Of a stretch of 64,000 nt of DNA, positions 43,558-52,591 are shown piece after piece. Each line of letters starts with the position of its first letter. Within the stretch, counting starts at the first letter, position 1. The notes under the pieces were generated by a model, which was given only the letters and a program-made list of their open reading frames with translations, had not been told where the DNA came from and did not search any database. The stretch covers positions 434,001 through 498,000 of the forward strand of contig JAYZEN010000001.1 of assembly GCA_036337295.1 (NCBI GenBank), in the 5' to 3' direction. Both the position numbers and the translations under genes were made by a program. Origin of the DNA: Ketobacter sp036337295. Lineage in GTDB: Bacteria > Pseudomonadota > Gammaproteobacteria > Pseudomonadales > Ketobacteraceae.

Positions 43558-45714
43558 TCAGAGCTTGCCGTAGTAGCCTTCTTTCAAGGCATCGTACAGG
43601 TTGGCGGCGGTGTGCTCTTCGCCATCGTATTTGATCATCTCGTTGCCTTTGGCTTCGAGCACCGTGCCGTCTTCCAGTGTGAAACGGTAGGTGGTGGCTT
43701 CAATGTCCTTCTCTTTTACCAACACACCCTGGAAGGCTTCCGGGTTAAAACGGAAGGTGGTACAGCCTTTCAGCCCCTTACGGAAGGCATACAGGTAGAT
43801 GTCCTTGAACTTGTCGTATTCAAAGTCCGTGGGCACGTTGATGGTTTTGGAGATGGAGGAATCCACCCACTTCTGCGCCGCCGCCTGGATATCCACATGC
43901 TGTTCCGGAGACACATTATCGGTTGCCGTAAAGTATTCTGGCAACTGTTTGTCCGCCTCGTCAGTGAACGGCATCGCATCGCTGTTGATCAGCTCACGAT
44001 ACGCCAGCAACTCATAGGAGAACACATCCACTTTCTCCTTGGACTTGCGCCCTTCCCGAATGATGTTGCGGGAATAGTGGTGGGCAAAGCTGGGCTCGAT
44101 GCCGTTACTGGCATTGTTGGCAATGGACAGGGAGATGGTGCCGGTAGGGGCGATGGAGGAGTGATGGGTAAAACGGACACCCTTCTCTGCAATCTTCGCC
44201 ACCAGTTCCGGTTCCGCCTGGGCCAGGCGCTGCATGTAGCGGCTGTATTTGGCGTGCAATACCTTGCCTTTGATGGTGTCGCCCACCTTGAAGCCGTCCT
44301 TCTTCATTTCCGGACGCTTGCGCAGCATGGCGCCATCTACTTTAAAGTCCTGTTCCATAATCGGCGCCGGGCCTTTTTCAGCCGCCAGATCCAGGCCGGT
44401 TTCCCAGCCGGTCACCGCCATGACTTTGGACACTTCTTCGGTGAATTCCACGGAATCCGGGGAACCGTACTTCATACGCAGCATGGTAAGGGTGGAACCC
44501 AGGCCCAGGAAGCCCATACCGTGACGACGCTTGGTGGTGATCTCATGGCGTTGCTGGGCCAGGGGCAGGCCATTGATTTCCACCACATTGTCCAGCATAC
44601 GGGTGAAGGTGGACACTACTTTGCGGTACTCATCCCAGTCGAAGTAAGCTTTCTCGGTGAAGGGGTTACGCACAAACCGGGTCAGGTTCACGGAACCCAG
44701 CAGGCAGCTGCCGTATTCGGGCAGGGGCTGCTCGCCACAGGGGTTGGTGGCGCGGATGTTCTCGCAGAACCAGTTGTTGTTCATCTCGTTCACCTTGTCG
44801 ATGAGGATGAAACCGGGTTCGGCAAAGTCATAAGTGGAGGACATGATGGCGTGCCAGATCTTGCGGGCTTTCTCATGGCCATAGATCTTGCAGGCGGTCA
44901 GGCCTTTTTCATTGACGATATAGCCGTCATCCGCCGGGAACTCACGCCACACCACCTTGCTGTTGTCCTTCAGGTCCAGCTTGTTGGCATCCGGACTGTT
45001 GCTCTTGATGGGGAATACCAAAGGCCATTCCTCGTCCTTCACCACGCAGTTAATGAACTCTTCACTGATCAGCAGGGACAGGTTGAACTGACGCAGGCGG
45101 CCGTCTTCGCGCTTGGCCTTGATGAACTCCAGTACATCCGGATGGGACACATCAAAGGTGGCCATCTGGGCACCACGGCGACCACCGGCGGAGGACACGG
45201 TGAAACAGGTACGGTCGAAGATATCCATAAAGGACAGCGGACCGGAGGTCTTGGCACCGGCGCCGGACACATAGGCTCCACGGGGGCGCAAGGTGGAGAA
45301 CTCATAACCGATGCCGCAACCGGCCTTCAGGGTGAGGCCGGCTTCGTAGTTCTTTTCCAGAATACCGGACATGGTGTCGTGCACGGTGCCGGATACCGTA
45401 CAGTTGATGGTGGAGGTATCCGCTTTATAAGCCTGGGCACCGGCGTTGGACAGGATACGGCCGGCCGGAATGGCGCCGTGACGCAGAGCCCACAGGAACT
45501 TCTCATACCATTCTGCCCGTTTGGCATCGTCCGCTTCCACGTCCGCCAGGGCGCGGGCCACCCGCTGGAATGAATGGTCGATGGAGTCGTCCACCGCGTT
45601 GCCTTCGCTGTCCTGCAGGCAGTACTTGGACCGCCAGATATCCAAGGATGCCTCCTGCAGAGGAATTTCCCTTTCAGCTTGCTTCTCTACTGGTTGATAA
45701 GATACAGCGCTCAT
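43558..45714 (-). CDS. nrdJa: adenosylcobalamin-dependent class II ribonucleotide reductase, NrdJa subunit
   Basis: The ATG with AAGGTGG just upstream gives 718 residues. It holds the catalytic barrel: C105 in STINCTVSG and the radical-site C326/E328 in NPCGEQ, with the following C337 region SCLLGSVNL. It makes deoxyribonucleotides with or without oxygen using a B12 radical. The C-terminal cysteine pair that re-reduces the active site is on the separate NrdJb protein. No cobalamin riboswitch is visible upstream. Confidence 0.95.
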   Translation of the reverse strand: MSAVSYQPVEKQAEREIPLQEASLDIWRSKYCLQDSEGNAVDDSIDHSFQRVARALADVEADDAKRAEWYEKFLWALRHGAIPAGRILSNAGAQAYKADTSTINCTVSGTVHDTMSGILEKNYEAGLTLKAGCGIGYEFSTLRPRGAYVSGAGAKTSGPLSFMDIFDRTCFTVSSAGGRRGAQMATFDVSHPDVLEFIKAKREDGRLRQFNLSLLISEEFINCVVKDEEWPLVFPIKSNSPDANKLDLKDNSKVVWREFPADDGYIVNEKGLTACKIYGHEKARKIWHAIMSSTYDFAEPGFILIDKVNEMNNNWFCENIRATNPCGEQPLPEYGSCLLGSVNLTRFVRNPFTEKAYFDWDEYRKVVSTFTRMLDNVVEINGLPLAQQRHEITTKRRHGMGFLGLGSTLTMLRMKYGSPDSVEFTEEVSKVMAVTGWETGLDLAAEKGPAPIMEQDFKVDGAMLRKRPEMKKDGFKVGDTIKGKVLHAKYSRYMQRLAQAEPELVAKIAEKGVRFTHHSSIAPTGTISLSIANNASNGIEPSFAHHYSRNIIREGRKSKEKVDVFSYELLAYRELINSDAMPFTDEADKQLPEYFTATDNVSPEQHVDIQAAAQKWVDSSISKTINVPTDFEYDKFKDIYLYAFRKGLKGCTTFRFNPEAFQGVLVKEKDIEATTYRFTLEDGTVLEAKGNEMIKYDGEEHTAANLYDALKEGYYGKL

Positions 45715-45792
45715 TGCCACCTTCTTATAATTTCCCGAACAAAATGAACCCCACGCAAGCCTGAGGGAAGGCTGCGGGCCTGGATGTGTGCA

Positions 45793-45808
45793 CTACTAGA
45801 TGTTGTGG
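45793..45808 (-). promoter_or_regulatory. weak NrdR-box-like site proximal to nrdJa
   Basis: On the minus strand CCACAACATCTAGTAG matches 11 of 16 positions of the NrdR consensus ACACWATATATWGTGT, 79 bases before the nrdJa ATG. Confidence 0.4.
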
Positions 45809-46072
45809 TTTCAGGATCAGGATGATCCCGGCGAACCGGTTGCGTTTTGACTTGAACTAAGTGAGTTTGTTGCCGGATGTACCATTCGAATTCCCAAACA
45901 ATCCCGAGCAGTAAAGCGATCTATCGGATGCCTCATAAATTACCACCTGATGTGACAATCTATCGATTTTATTATGCTGAGCCGTGCTGACTGCCCCTGC
46001 ACGGTGCGGTTCGGCCTGCCGCCAACGACATTTTCCGGTTGACATCCCAGGTAACCCGGAAAACAAGCAAAC

Positions 46073-46118
46073 ACGCTATATCCGTCTCTCTCATGCCGCC
46101 AACCACAATATCTTGTGG
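46073..46118 (-). promoter_or_regulatory. NrdR box pair at the nrdJa promoter
   Basis: CCACAATATCTTGTGG at 46103-46118 matches about 13 of 16 consensus positions and is palindromic. A left-half match ACGCTATAT begins 30 bases away at 46073, about three helical turns, the usual spacing of tandem NrdR sites. The strong box sits just downstream of the predicted -10 element of nrdJa. Confidence 0.65.
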
Positions 46119-46359
46119 TTTCGAAAAATCATTCTAGCCAGCTTTGAAAGTTTAACAACCCCCTGATTTGAGTTTTTTTACAGAATGTAAACGGGCTGTA
46201 AGGTAAAGCAGCCAAGTCATTCAGCTACGCCGCAGCCTGAAAAGTAAGTACACCCTAACTAAAGTCATTTTCACTTTTCAAAATTTTTTTGACGGCGCCA
46301 GAGGTCCCGCCTTTGACTAAAGGATAATTGCCATTTAAATGACACGGGAGTAACGTTCA

Positions 46360-46375
46360 CCACTATATCTTGTGT
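46360..46375 (+). promoter_or_regulatory. NrdR-box-like site in the acs leader
   Basis: CCACTATATCTTGTGT matches about 14 of 16 positions of the NrdR consensus, the best match in the region. Yet it lies about 90 bases before the acs start and about 650 from nrdJa. It may regulate acs, cooperate over distance, or be fortuitous. Confidence 0.5.
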
Positions 46376-46463
46376 CAGGCCCTTCCTGACCGGACTGCAG
46401 AGAAACGCTAAAACCGACCGAGAACAACGACAAGAGAACGATAAGCAACAGGAGCTTCTCCTC

Positions 46464-48401
46464 ATGTACGAAATCAAGAACCACCCGGTGGACCCCAACT
46501 ACGCCCAGGACGCCAACATGAGCCTGGAACAGTACCAGGCCTGGTATCAAGAATCCCTGGAGCAGCCCGACCAGTTCTGGTCCGCCCGCGCCGAACAGTT
46601 CCTCAGCTGGTTCAAGCCCTGGACCAAGGTCAACGAATACGATTTCACAAAAGGTGAAGCCACCTGGTTCAAGGACGGTAAGCTGAACGCGGCCTACAAC
46701 TGCATTGACCGTCACCTGGACCGCCGCAGCGATCAGGTAGCCATCATCTGGGAAGGCGATGATCCCAATGAGGACACCACCATCACCTATAAAGAACTGC
46801 ACGAGCAGGTCTGCCGCCTGGGCAACGCCCTCAAGGAACGCGGCGTTAAAAAAGGCGACCGGGTCTGCATCTATATGCCGATGATTCCCGAAGCTGCCTA
46901 CGCCATGCTGGCCTGTGCCCGAATCGGTGCCGTGCATTCCGTAGTGTTCGGTGGTTTCTCACCGGAATCCCTCAAAGACCGCATCCTGGATTCCGACTGC
47001 CAGGTGCTGATCACCGCCGATGAAGGCCTGCGCGGCGGCCGCCACATCCCGCTCAAGGACAACGCTGATAAAGCCCTTGCCCACTGCCCGGATGTGCACA
47101 CCTGCCTGGTGGTAAAACGAACCGGTGGTGAGATTGAGTGGCAACAGGGACGGGATCTCTGGTACCACGACATCACCGCCCAGGTGAGCGCGGATTGCCC
47201 GGCGGAGGAAATGGATTCGGAAGACCCCATGTTCATCCTCTACACCTCCGGCTCCACCGGCAAACCCAAAGGCGTCATGCACACCACCGCCGGCTATATG
47301 CTGGGCTCTGCCATGACCCACAAGTACATTCTGGATTACCGCGAAGGGGATATTTTCTGGTGTACCGCCGATGTGGGCTGGATTACCGGGCATTCCTATA
47401 TCGTGTATGGCCCCCTGGCCAATGGTGGCACCACCCTGATGTTTGAAGGGGTGCCCACCTACCCTGACGCCGGCCGCTGCTGGCAGGTGGTGGACAAGCA
47501 CAAGGTGAATATTTTCTACACCGCCCCCACCGCCATCCGCGCCTTGATGAGCCAGGGTGAGGCGCCGGTGAAACAGTACAGCCGCCAGTCCATCCGCCTG
47601 CTGGGCACCGTGGGTGAACCCATCAACCCGGAAGCCTGGGAGTGGTATTACAACATCGTCGGTGATGCCCGTTGCCCCATCGTGGACACCTGGTGGCAGA
47701 CGGAAACCGGTTCTGTGATGATCGCCCCGCTACCCGGCGCATTTACCCTCAAACCCGGCTCTGCCACCTTGCCGTTCTTTGGCATTGAACCGGCCCTGGT
47801 GGACGGTGAGGGCAACGAGCTGAGCGGGGCCACCGAAGGCAACCTGATCATCAAGCGCAGCTGGCCCAGCCAGATCCGCAGCGTGTTCGGCGACCACCAG
47901 CGCTGCGTGGACACCTACTTCTCCACCTACCCCGGCGCCTATTTCACCGGCGACGGCGCCCGCCGTGATGAAGACGGCTATTACTGGATCACCGGCCGGG
48001 TGGATGACGTACTCAACGTGTCCGGCCATCGCATGGGAACGGCGGAAATTGAAAGTGCCCTGGTGCTGCATGAAGCGGTGGCGGAAGCGGCGGTGGTGGG
48101 GTATCCCCACGACATCAAGGGCCAGGGCGTATACGCCTACGTGACCCTGATGAGCGGCATCCAGCCGACGGAAGAACTGCGCAAGGAATTGCTGGCGGTG
48201 GTGTCGAAGGAAATCGGGGCCATTGCCAAACCGGACCTGATCCAGTGGGCCCCCGGCCTGCCCAAGACCCGCTCCGGCAAAATCTTGCGCCGCATTCTGC
48301 GCAAGATCGCCGCCAACGAGCTGGAAAACCTGGGGGATACCTCCACCCTGGCAGACCCTTCCGTGGTCAACGACCTGATCGACAACCGGGCCAACCAGTA
48401 A
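46464..48401 (+). CDS. acs: acetyl-CoA synthetase
   Basis: A 645-residue AMP-forming ligase with the P-loop YTSGSTGKPKG, the signature VDTWWQTETG, and the acetyl-regulated lysine K606 in KTRSGKILRR. It activates acetate to acetyl-CoA through an acyl-adenylate. AGGAG precedes the ATG by about nine bases. It is divergent from nrdJa. Confidence 0.97.
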   Translation: MYEIKNHPVDPNYAQDANMSLEQYQAWYQESLEQPDQFWSARAEQFLSWFKPWTKVNEYDFTKGEATWFKDGKLNAAYNCIDRHLDRRSDQVAIIWEGDDPNEDTTITYKELHEQVCRLGNALKERGVKKGDRVCIYMPMIPEAAYAMLACARIGAVHSVVFGGFSPESLKDRILDSDCQVLITADEGLRGGRHIPLKDNADKALAHCPDVHTCLVVKRTGGEIEWQQGRDLWYHDITAQVSADCPAEEMDSEDPMFILYTSGSTGKPKGVMHTTAGYMLGSAMTHKYILDYREGDIFWCTADVGWITGHSYIVYGPLANGGTTLMFEGVPTYPDAGRCWQVVDKHKVNIFYTAPTAIRALMSQGEAPVKQYSRQSIRLLGTVGEPINPEAWEWYYNIVGDARCPIVDTWWQTETGSVMIAPLPGAFTLKPGSATLPFFGIEPALVDGEGNELSGATEGNLIIKRSWPSQIRSVFGDHQRCVDTYFSTYPGAYFTGDGARRDEDGYYWITGRVDDVLNVSGHRMGTAEIESALVLHEAVAEAAVVGYPHDIKGQGVYAYVTLMSGIQPTEELRKELLAVVSKEIGAIAKPDLIQWAPGLPKTRSGKILRRILRKIAANELENLGDTSTLADPSVVNDLIDNRANQ

Positions 48402-48441
48402 CGGTTCCACCACCTGCAGGGCGAAGGGTCAGCGGTTAGGC

Positions 48442-49023
48442 TCAACGCCCCCGCAGGTGGCGCTCCCGGTTCTCCTGCTTTTTCTCGTCGCTTTTCTTCA
48501 GCAACACATACACCGCGCCGGCGCCACCATGGTGTCGTTGCGCACTGTGGAAGGCCATCACCGCCGGCAGGCAGGGCAGCCACTTGTTGACATAACTCTT
48601 GAGCAGGGCCGGCTGCTGGCTGCGATCCCCCTTGCCGTGCAGGATCATCACCGTGCGCACCCCCAGGCGGTTGCATTCCTGGATGAACTCGAACACTTCC
48701 TTGCGGGCCTGTTCCACGGTGCGGCGGTGCAGATCCAGCACCGCGTCCACGCTGTATTTGCCCAGGCGTAACTTGCGGTACACCCCTTCCTGTACCCCGG
48801 GGCGTTTGAACTCGATGATGTCGTGGGGGTCCACCATGTCCACGTATTCGGTGGTCAGCAGGTTTTCATCCCGCCGCAGGTGGCTGCTGGCGGCTTCCCG
48901 GCGGGCCAACTGGGATTCCGTTGGTCCGTCAGTGGCAGGCCGGGTGGAAACCCGGTTGTGGACCAGGGGCGTTACCCCTTCCAACTCCTTGCTGAACAGG
49001 TCGTCGTCTTCCGGATCAAACAT
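48442..49023 (-). CDS. Smr-domain protein
   Basis: A 193-residue protein whose C-terminal half is an Smr domain (MutS2-like): LDLHRRTVEQARKEVFEF, then VMILHGKGDRSQ and a final HHGGAGAVYVLLKK. The N-terminal half is disordered and charged. E. coli SmrA/SmrB have nuclease activity, and SmrB acts on stalled ribosome messages. The LDLHR and HGKG motifs are intact, so nuclease activity is plausible, while the target is unknown. It lies 71 bases downstream of mpl on the same strand. Confidence 0.9.
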   Translation of the reverse strand: MFDPEDDDLFSKELEGVTPLVHNRVSTRPATDGPTESQLARREAASSHLRRDENLLTTEYVDMVDPHDIIEFKRPGVQEGVYRKLRLGKYSVDAVLDLHRRTVEQARKEVFEFIQECNRLGVRTVMILHGKGDRSQQPALLKSYVNKWLPCLPAVMAFHSAQRHHGGAGAVYVLLKKSDEKKQENRERHLRGR

Positions 49024-49094
49024 GGCTGGCCCTCCTGGTTCTGGCTGACGCTCTGGTTCTGGCTGACGTTCTGGATACAGATTTGGGCAACCGG

Positions 49095-50453
49095 TCAGGC
49101 GAATCGTTCCCGCAGGCTACCCAGCAGTTTCTGGTGAATGCCCCCAAAACCACCGTTACTCATGATCACAATATGGTCCCCCGGCTGGGCCGCCGCCGTC
49201 AACTCAGCCACCAGTTGATCGATGTCCCCGGCCAGCCGGGCCGGTACCTTGCTGGCTGCCAGCACCGGCTCCAGATCCCAGTTCAACCCCGGCGGCTGGT
49301 ACCACACCACCGCATCCGCCTGTTCTGAGGCTGGGGCCAGGTGTGGCTTGTGCACCCCCAGGCGCATGGTATTGGAGCGGGGCTCAATCACCGCCACAAT
49401 GCGCGCGCTGCCCACCTGCTTGCGCAGGCCGTCCAGGGTGCTCTTGATGGCCGTGGGGTGGTGGGCAAAATCATCATACACCGTGATGCCCTGCACCTGA
49501 CCGATCACCTCCATGCGGCGCTTGACGCCACCGAACTCACACAGGGCCTGCACCCCCTGCTCCGCGGTCACCCCGGCATGGCGGGCCGCGGCAATGGCCG
49601 CCAGCGCGTTGTTCACGTTGTGCAGCCCGGTCAGGCTCCAGGTCAGGGTGCCGAACCGCTGGCCCTGGAACGACACCTCGAAACAGGAACCGTCCGCCTG
49701 CTGCAGATCCGCCTGCCAGCCACCCTCACCAATGCGCTGCACCGGAGTCCAGCACCCCATGGCCAGCACTTCCGTCAAATAGGGGTCCGCCTGCGGGTGA
49801 ATCACCAGGCCATTGCCCGGCACCGTGCGCACCACATGATGGAACTGCTTCTGGATGGCCTTGATGTCTTCAAAAATATCCGCGTGATCATATTCCAGAT
49901 TATTCAGAATCAGGGTGCGGGGCAGGTAATGAACGAACTTGGAACGCTTGTCGAAGAAGGCAGAGTCGTACTCATCGGCCTCGATGACAAAGAACGGGTC
50001 CTGACCCAGGCGGGCAGAGACCTTGAAGTTCTGGGGGATACCGCCAATCAGGTAACCGGGCTCCAAACCGGCCCACTCCAGAATCCAGGCCACCATGGAA
50101 GAGGTGGTGGTCTTGCCATGGGTGCCGGCCACCGCGATCACCCAGCGCCCCTGCAACACATGATCCCGCAGCCATTGGGGGCCGGAGGCATAGGCCAGGC
50201 CCCGGTCCAGCACGTACTCCACCGCCGGATTGCCCCGGGACATGGCATTGCCGATGATCACCAGGTCCGGTGCCGGCTCCAGCTGGGCCGGATCATAGCC
50301 TTCGATCAGCTCAATGCCCTGCTCTTCCAGCTGAGTGCTCATGGGTGGGTAGACATTGGCATCGGAGCCGGTCACCCGGTGCCCCTGGGCTTTGGCCAAC
50401 AGCGCCAGACTGCCCATGAAGGTGCCACAGATGCCGAGAAAATGTAGGTGCAT
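49095..50453 (-). CDS. mpl: UDP-N-acetylmuramate:L-Ala-gamma-D-Glu-meso-DAP ligase
   Basis: A 452-residue Mur ligase. The N-terminal Rossmann domain starts MHLHFLGICGTFMGSLALLAK, the ATP P-loop is AGTHGKTTT at 109-117, and the central EADEYDSAFFDKRSKF and YDDFAHHPTAI segments are present. Mpl recycles the cell-wall tripeptide by joining it to UDP-MurNAc. The initial segment separates it from MurC. It is upstream of the Smr gene. Confidence 0.94.
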   Translation of the reverse strand: MHLHFLGICGTFMGSLALLAKAQGHRVTGSDANVYPPMSTQLEEQGIELIEGYDPAQLEPAPDLVIIGNAMSRGNPAVEYVLDRGLAYASGPQWLRDHVLQGRWVIAVAGTHGKTTTSSMVAWILEWAGLEPGYLIGGIPQNFKVSARLGQDPFFVIEADEYDSAFFDKRSKFVHYLPRTLILNNLEYDHADIFEDIKAIQKQFHHVVRTVPGNGLVIHPQADPYLTEVLAMGCWTPVQRIGEGGWQADLQQADGSCFEVSFQGQRFGTLTWSLTGLHNVNNALAAIAAARHAGVTAEQGVQALCEFGGVKRRMEVIGQVQGITVYDDFAHHPTAIKSTLDGLRKQVGSARIVAVIEPRSNTMRLGVHKPHLAPASEQADAVVWYQPPGLNWDLEPVLAASKVPARLAGDIDQLVAELTAAAQPGDHIVIMSNGGFGGIHQKLLGSLRERFA

Positions 50454-50510
50454 AGAGGGTCCTTTGAAATAGCGGGTCCTTGAGATCCAGAGGGTCCTGA
50501 AATCAGTGTC

Positions 50511-51089
50511 TTATTCGGAAATGGACTGTTCCACCGACGGGGACGATTGGGTTGGCTGCATGGCCTCCAGGGCCTCCGCCGGCATAAACACGTCACTCAA
50601 CAACAGCACAATAACCCAGATGGTGATCGACAGTAAGTTGGCCTGCAGCCGCCCGAGCCCCAGGGCCGCACCGTAGATACGCCCTTTCACCAGAATATCC
50701 CAAATCAGGGTCAGCAGCAGGGCCACCCGGGCCCAGGTACCCACCCCGGCGTCCAGGGGCAGGGACAGGATATACAGCTGCAATGGCACCGTGACCGCAC
50801 TCAGCAGCAGGTCTGTGCCCAGGCAGGCCGTCATGGCTTGAACATAGCGGGCCTCCAGCCCCTTGAAGCGCAACAGGCCCCAGACCATGGCCAGCCAGGC
50901 ACTCAGCGCCACCACCATGCCCATCATCTGGTGGCCCATGTACGCCGTCTCCAGCCGGCCGACGATGGCGGCCCCCAACAGCAGTTCGGCCAGCACCAAT
51001 ACTGCCAGCAGAACCGGGGAATACGGCACGTCCTGCGGCCCCCTGCGGAACACACACAACTGCCAGAACAGCGTAAACAACGGTTTCAA
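50511..51089 (-). CDS. hypothetical membrane protein
   Basis: TTG is taken as start because AGGAG lies six bases upstream, giving 192 residues. Four membrane helices are spaced through the protein (about 25-41, 53-75, 86-105, 120-150), with a Ser/Gln tail. The helix pattern resembles small multispan inner-membrane proteins of the Yip1-like type, but no specific family can be named. It lies 57 bases upstream of mpl on the same strand, so it may be co-transcribed with mpl. Confidence 0.68.
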   Translation of the reverse strand: MKPLFTLFWQLCVFRRGPQDVPYSPVLLAVLVLAELLLGAAIVGRLETAYMGHQMMGMVVALSAWLAMVWGLLRFKGLEARYVQAMTACLGTDLLLSAVTVPLQLYILSLPLDAGVGTWARVALLLTLIWDILVKGRIYGAALGLGRLQANLLSITIWVIVLLLSDVFMPAEALEAMQPTQSSPSVEQSISE

Positions 51090-51289
51090 AGCAACTCCTG
51101 ATGACAAGCCCGGACTGCCCCGGAACCCAATGGCGAACTACGAGGGGCAGAAAACTGTGGGCATTGTGCCAAAAGCCCCCGCCCATCAGCAACACAACAT
51201 GAAACCGCTCCGCTTTTGCTATATCATGCCGCGGTTTCCAGCAGGGTTCCCAGCCAGGGCCTGCATCAGTGTCAGTCGCGGGAGAATTC

Positions 51290-52552
51290 ATGGCCACGAA
51301 GAATGCATTCTATGCCCAATCCGGTGGAGTCACAGCGGTGATCAACGCCAGCGCCTGTGGCGTGATCGAAACCGCACGCCGGCACCCCGATCGGATCGGC
51401 CGGGTGTACGCCGGCAACAACGGCATCATCGGGGCCCTCACCGAAGACCTGATTGACACCAGCCTGGAAAGTGATGCTGCCATCGCCGCCCTCAAGCACA
51501 CCCCTGGCGGGGCCTTCGGCTCGTGCCGCTACAAGCTGCGCAGCTATGAAGAGAACCGCCGGGAGTACGAACGCCTGGTGGAAGTTTTCAAGGCCCACAA
51601 CATCGGCTACTTCTTCTATAACGGCGGCGGCGACTCCCAGGACACCGCCCACAAGGTCTCCCAGATTTCCGAAAAGATGGGCTACCCCATCACCTGCATC
51701 GGCATTCCCAAGACGGTGGACAACGACCTGCCCTTCACCGACTGCAGCCCGGGCTTTGGCTCGGTGGCCAAATACGTGGCCATCTCCATCCGGGAAGGGG
51801 CACTGGACGTGGCCTCCATGTGCGAATCCTCCACCAAGATTTTTATCCTGGAAGTGATGGGTCGCCATGCAGGCTGGATTGCCGCGGCCGGTGCCCTGGC
51901 ACGCCAGGACGGCTTCCCCGCCCCCCAGATCATCGTGTTTCCGGAAGTCCCCTTCGAGCAGGAGGATTTTCTGGCCAAGGTTCAGCAATCAGTGAAGAAG
52001 GATGGCTACTGCGCCATCGTGGTGTCCGAGGGCGCGCAACGGCGGGACGGTACCTTCCTGGCGGATTCCGGCGGCAAAGACGCCTTTGGCCACACCCAGC
52101 TGGGGGGCGTGGCGCCCTATCTGGCGCAACTGATCAAAAAGGAACTGGGTTACAAGTATCACTGGGCCCTGGCGGACTACCTGCAACGGGCCGCCCGGCA
52201 TATCGCCTCCGCCACCGACGTGGACCATGCCTACGCCATGGGGCAGTCGGCGGTGGAATTCGCCCTGGCCGGCAAAAACGCAGTCATGCCGATTATCGTG
52301 CGCAACCCCGGTGAGGAATACAGCTGGTCAGTGGGCGAGGCCAACCTGGCAGAGGTGGCCAATGTGGAGCAGAAAATGCCGCGGGACTTCATCAGTGACT
52401 GCGGCTTTGACGTCACCGAACCCTGCCTGAAGTATTTACAGCCGCTGATTCAGGGGGAATCCTATCCGCCTTACCAGAACGGCATCCCCATGATCGCGCA
52501 ACTGAAAAAGGTCAAAGTGGAGAAGGTGCTGAATACCCACTTCAGCATCTAG
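51290..52552 (+). CDS. pfp: pyrophosphate-dependent 6-phosphofructokinase
   Basis: The ATG with GGGAG five bases upstream gives 420 residues. The PPi-type signature is NGGGDSQDTA (112-120) with D115, and PKTVDND (140-146) with K141. Asp and Lys at these positions replace the glycines of ATP-dependent enzymes. The reaction is reversible and serves glycolysis or gluconeogenesis. Pseudomonads of the P. aeruginosa type lack phosphofructokinase, so this gene speaks against Pseudomonas itself. Confidence 0.93.
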   Translation: MATKNAFYAQSGGVTAVINASACGVIETARRHPDRIGRVYAGNNGIIGALTEDLIDTSLESDAAIAALKHTPGGAFGSCRYKLRSYEENRREYERLVEVFKAHNIGYFFYNGGGDSQDTAHKVSQISEKMGYPITCIGIPKTVDNDLPFTDCSPGFGSVAKYVAISIREGALDVASMCESSTKIFILEVMGRHAGWIAAAGALARQDGFPAPQIIVFPEVPFEQEDFLAKVQQSVKKDGYCAIVVSEGAQRRDGTFLADSGGKDAFGHTQLGGVAPYLAQLIKKELGYKYHWALADYLQRAARHIASATDVDHAYAMGQSAVEFALAGKNAVMPIIVRNPGEEYSWSVGEANLAEVANVEQKMPRDFISDCGFDVTEPCLKYLQPLIQGESYPPYQNGIPMIAQLKKVKVEKVLNTHFSI

Positions 52553-52591
52553 CCTCCACTTAACCCAGCGCTAACCCGTAACCCACCAGCG

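Larger units (their letters stand above)
45715..46463. other. nrdJa-acs divergent intergenic region
   Basis: About 750 bases without a convincing gene. A minus-strand promoter TTGTTA-N16-TAGAAT (46131-46158) would give nrdJa a leader of about 410 nt. In the leader a perfect 8-bp hairpin TTTTCCGG/CCGGAAAA and a GGATCA/TGATCC hairpin occur. A plus-strand TTGACT-N17-TAAATG (46313-46341) may drive acs. NrdR-like boxes are listed separately. No B12 box was found. Confidence 0.5.

Noticed and set aside
43612..45573. A 653-codon open frame opposite nrdJa
   Set aside because: The opposite strand is a certain reductase gene. The antisense product has no recognisable motif and shows low-complexity composition.
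45857..46066. A 69-codon frame in the nrdJa-acs gap
   Set aside because: No Shine-Dalgarno, no hydrophobic or domain pattern, and it overlaps the predicted nrdJa leader.
45715..46124. Cobalamin riboswitch upstream of the B12-dependent reductase
   Set aside because: I looked on the minus strand for the conserved B12 box and found nothing close.
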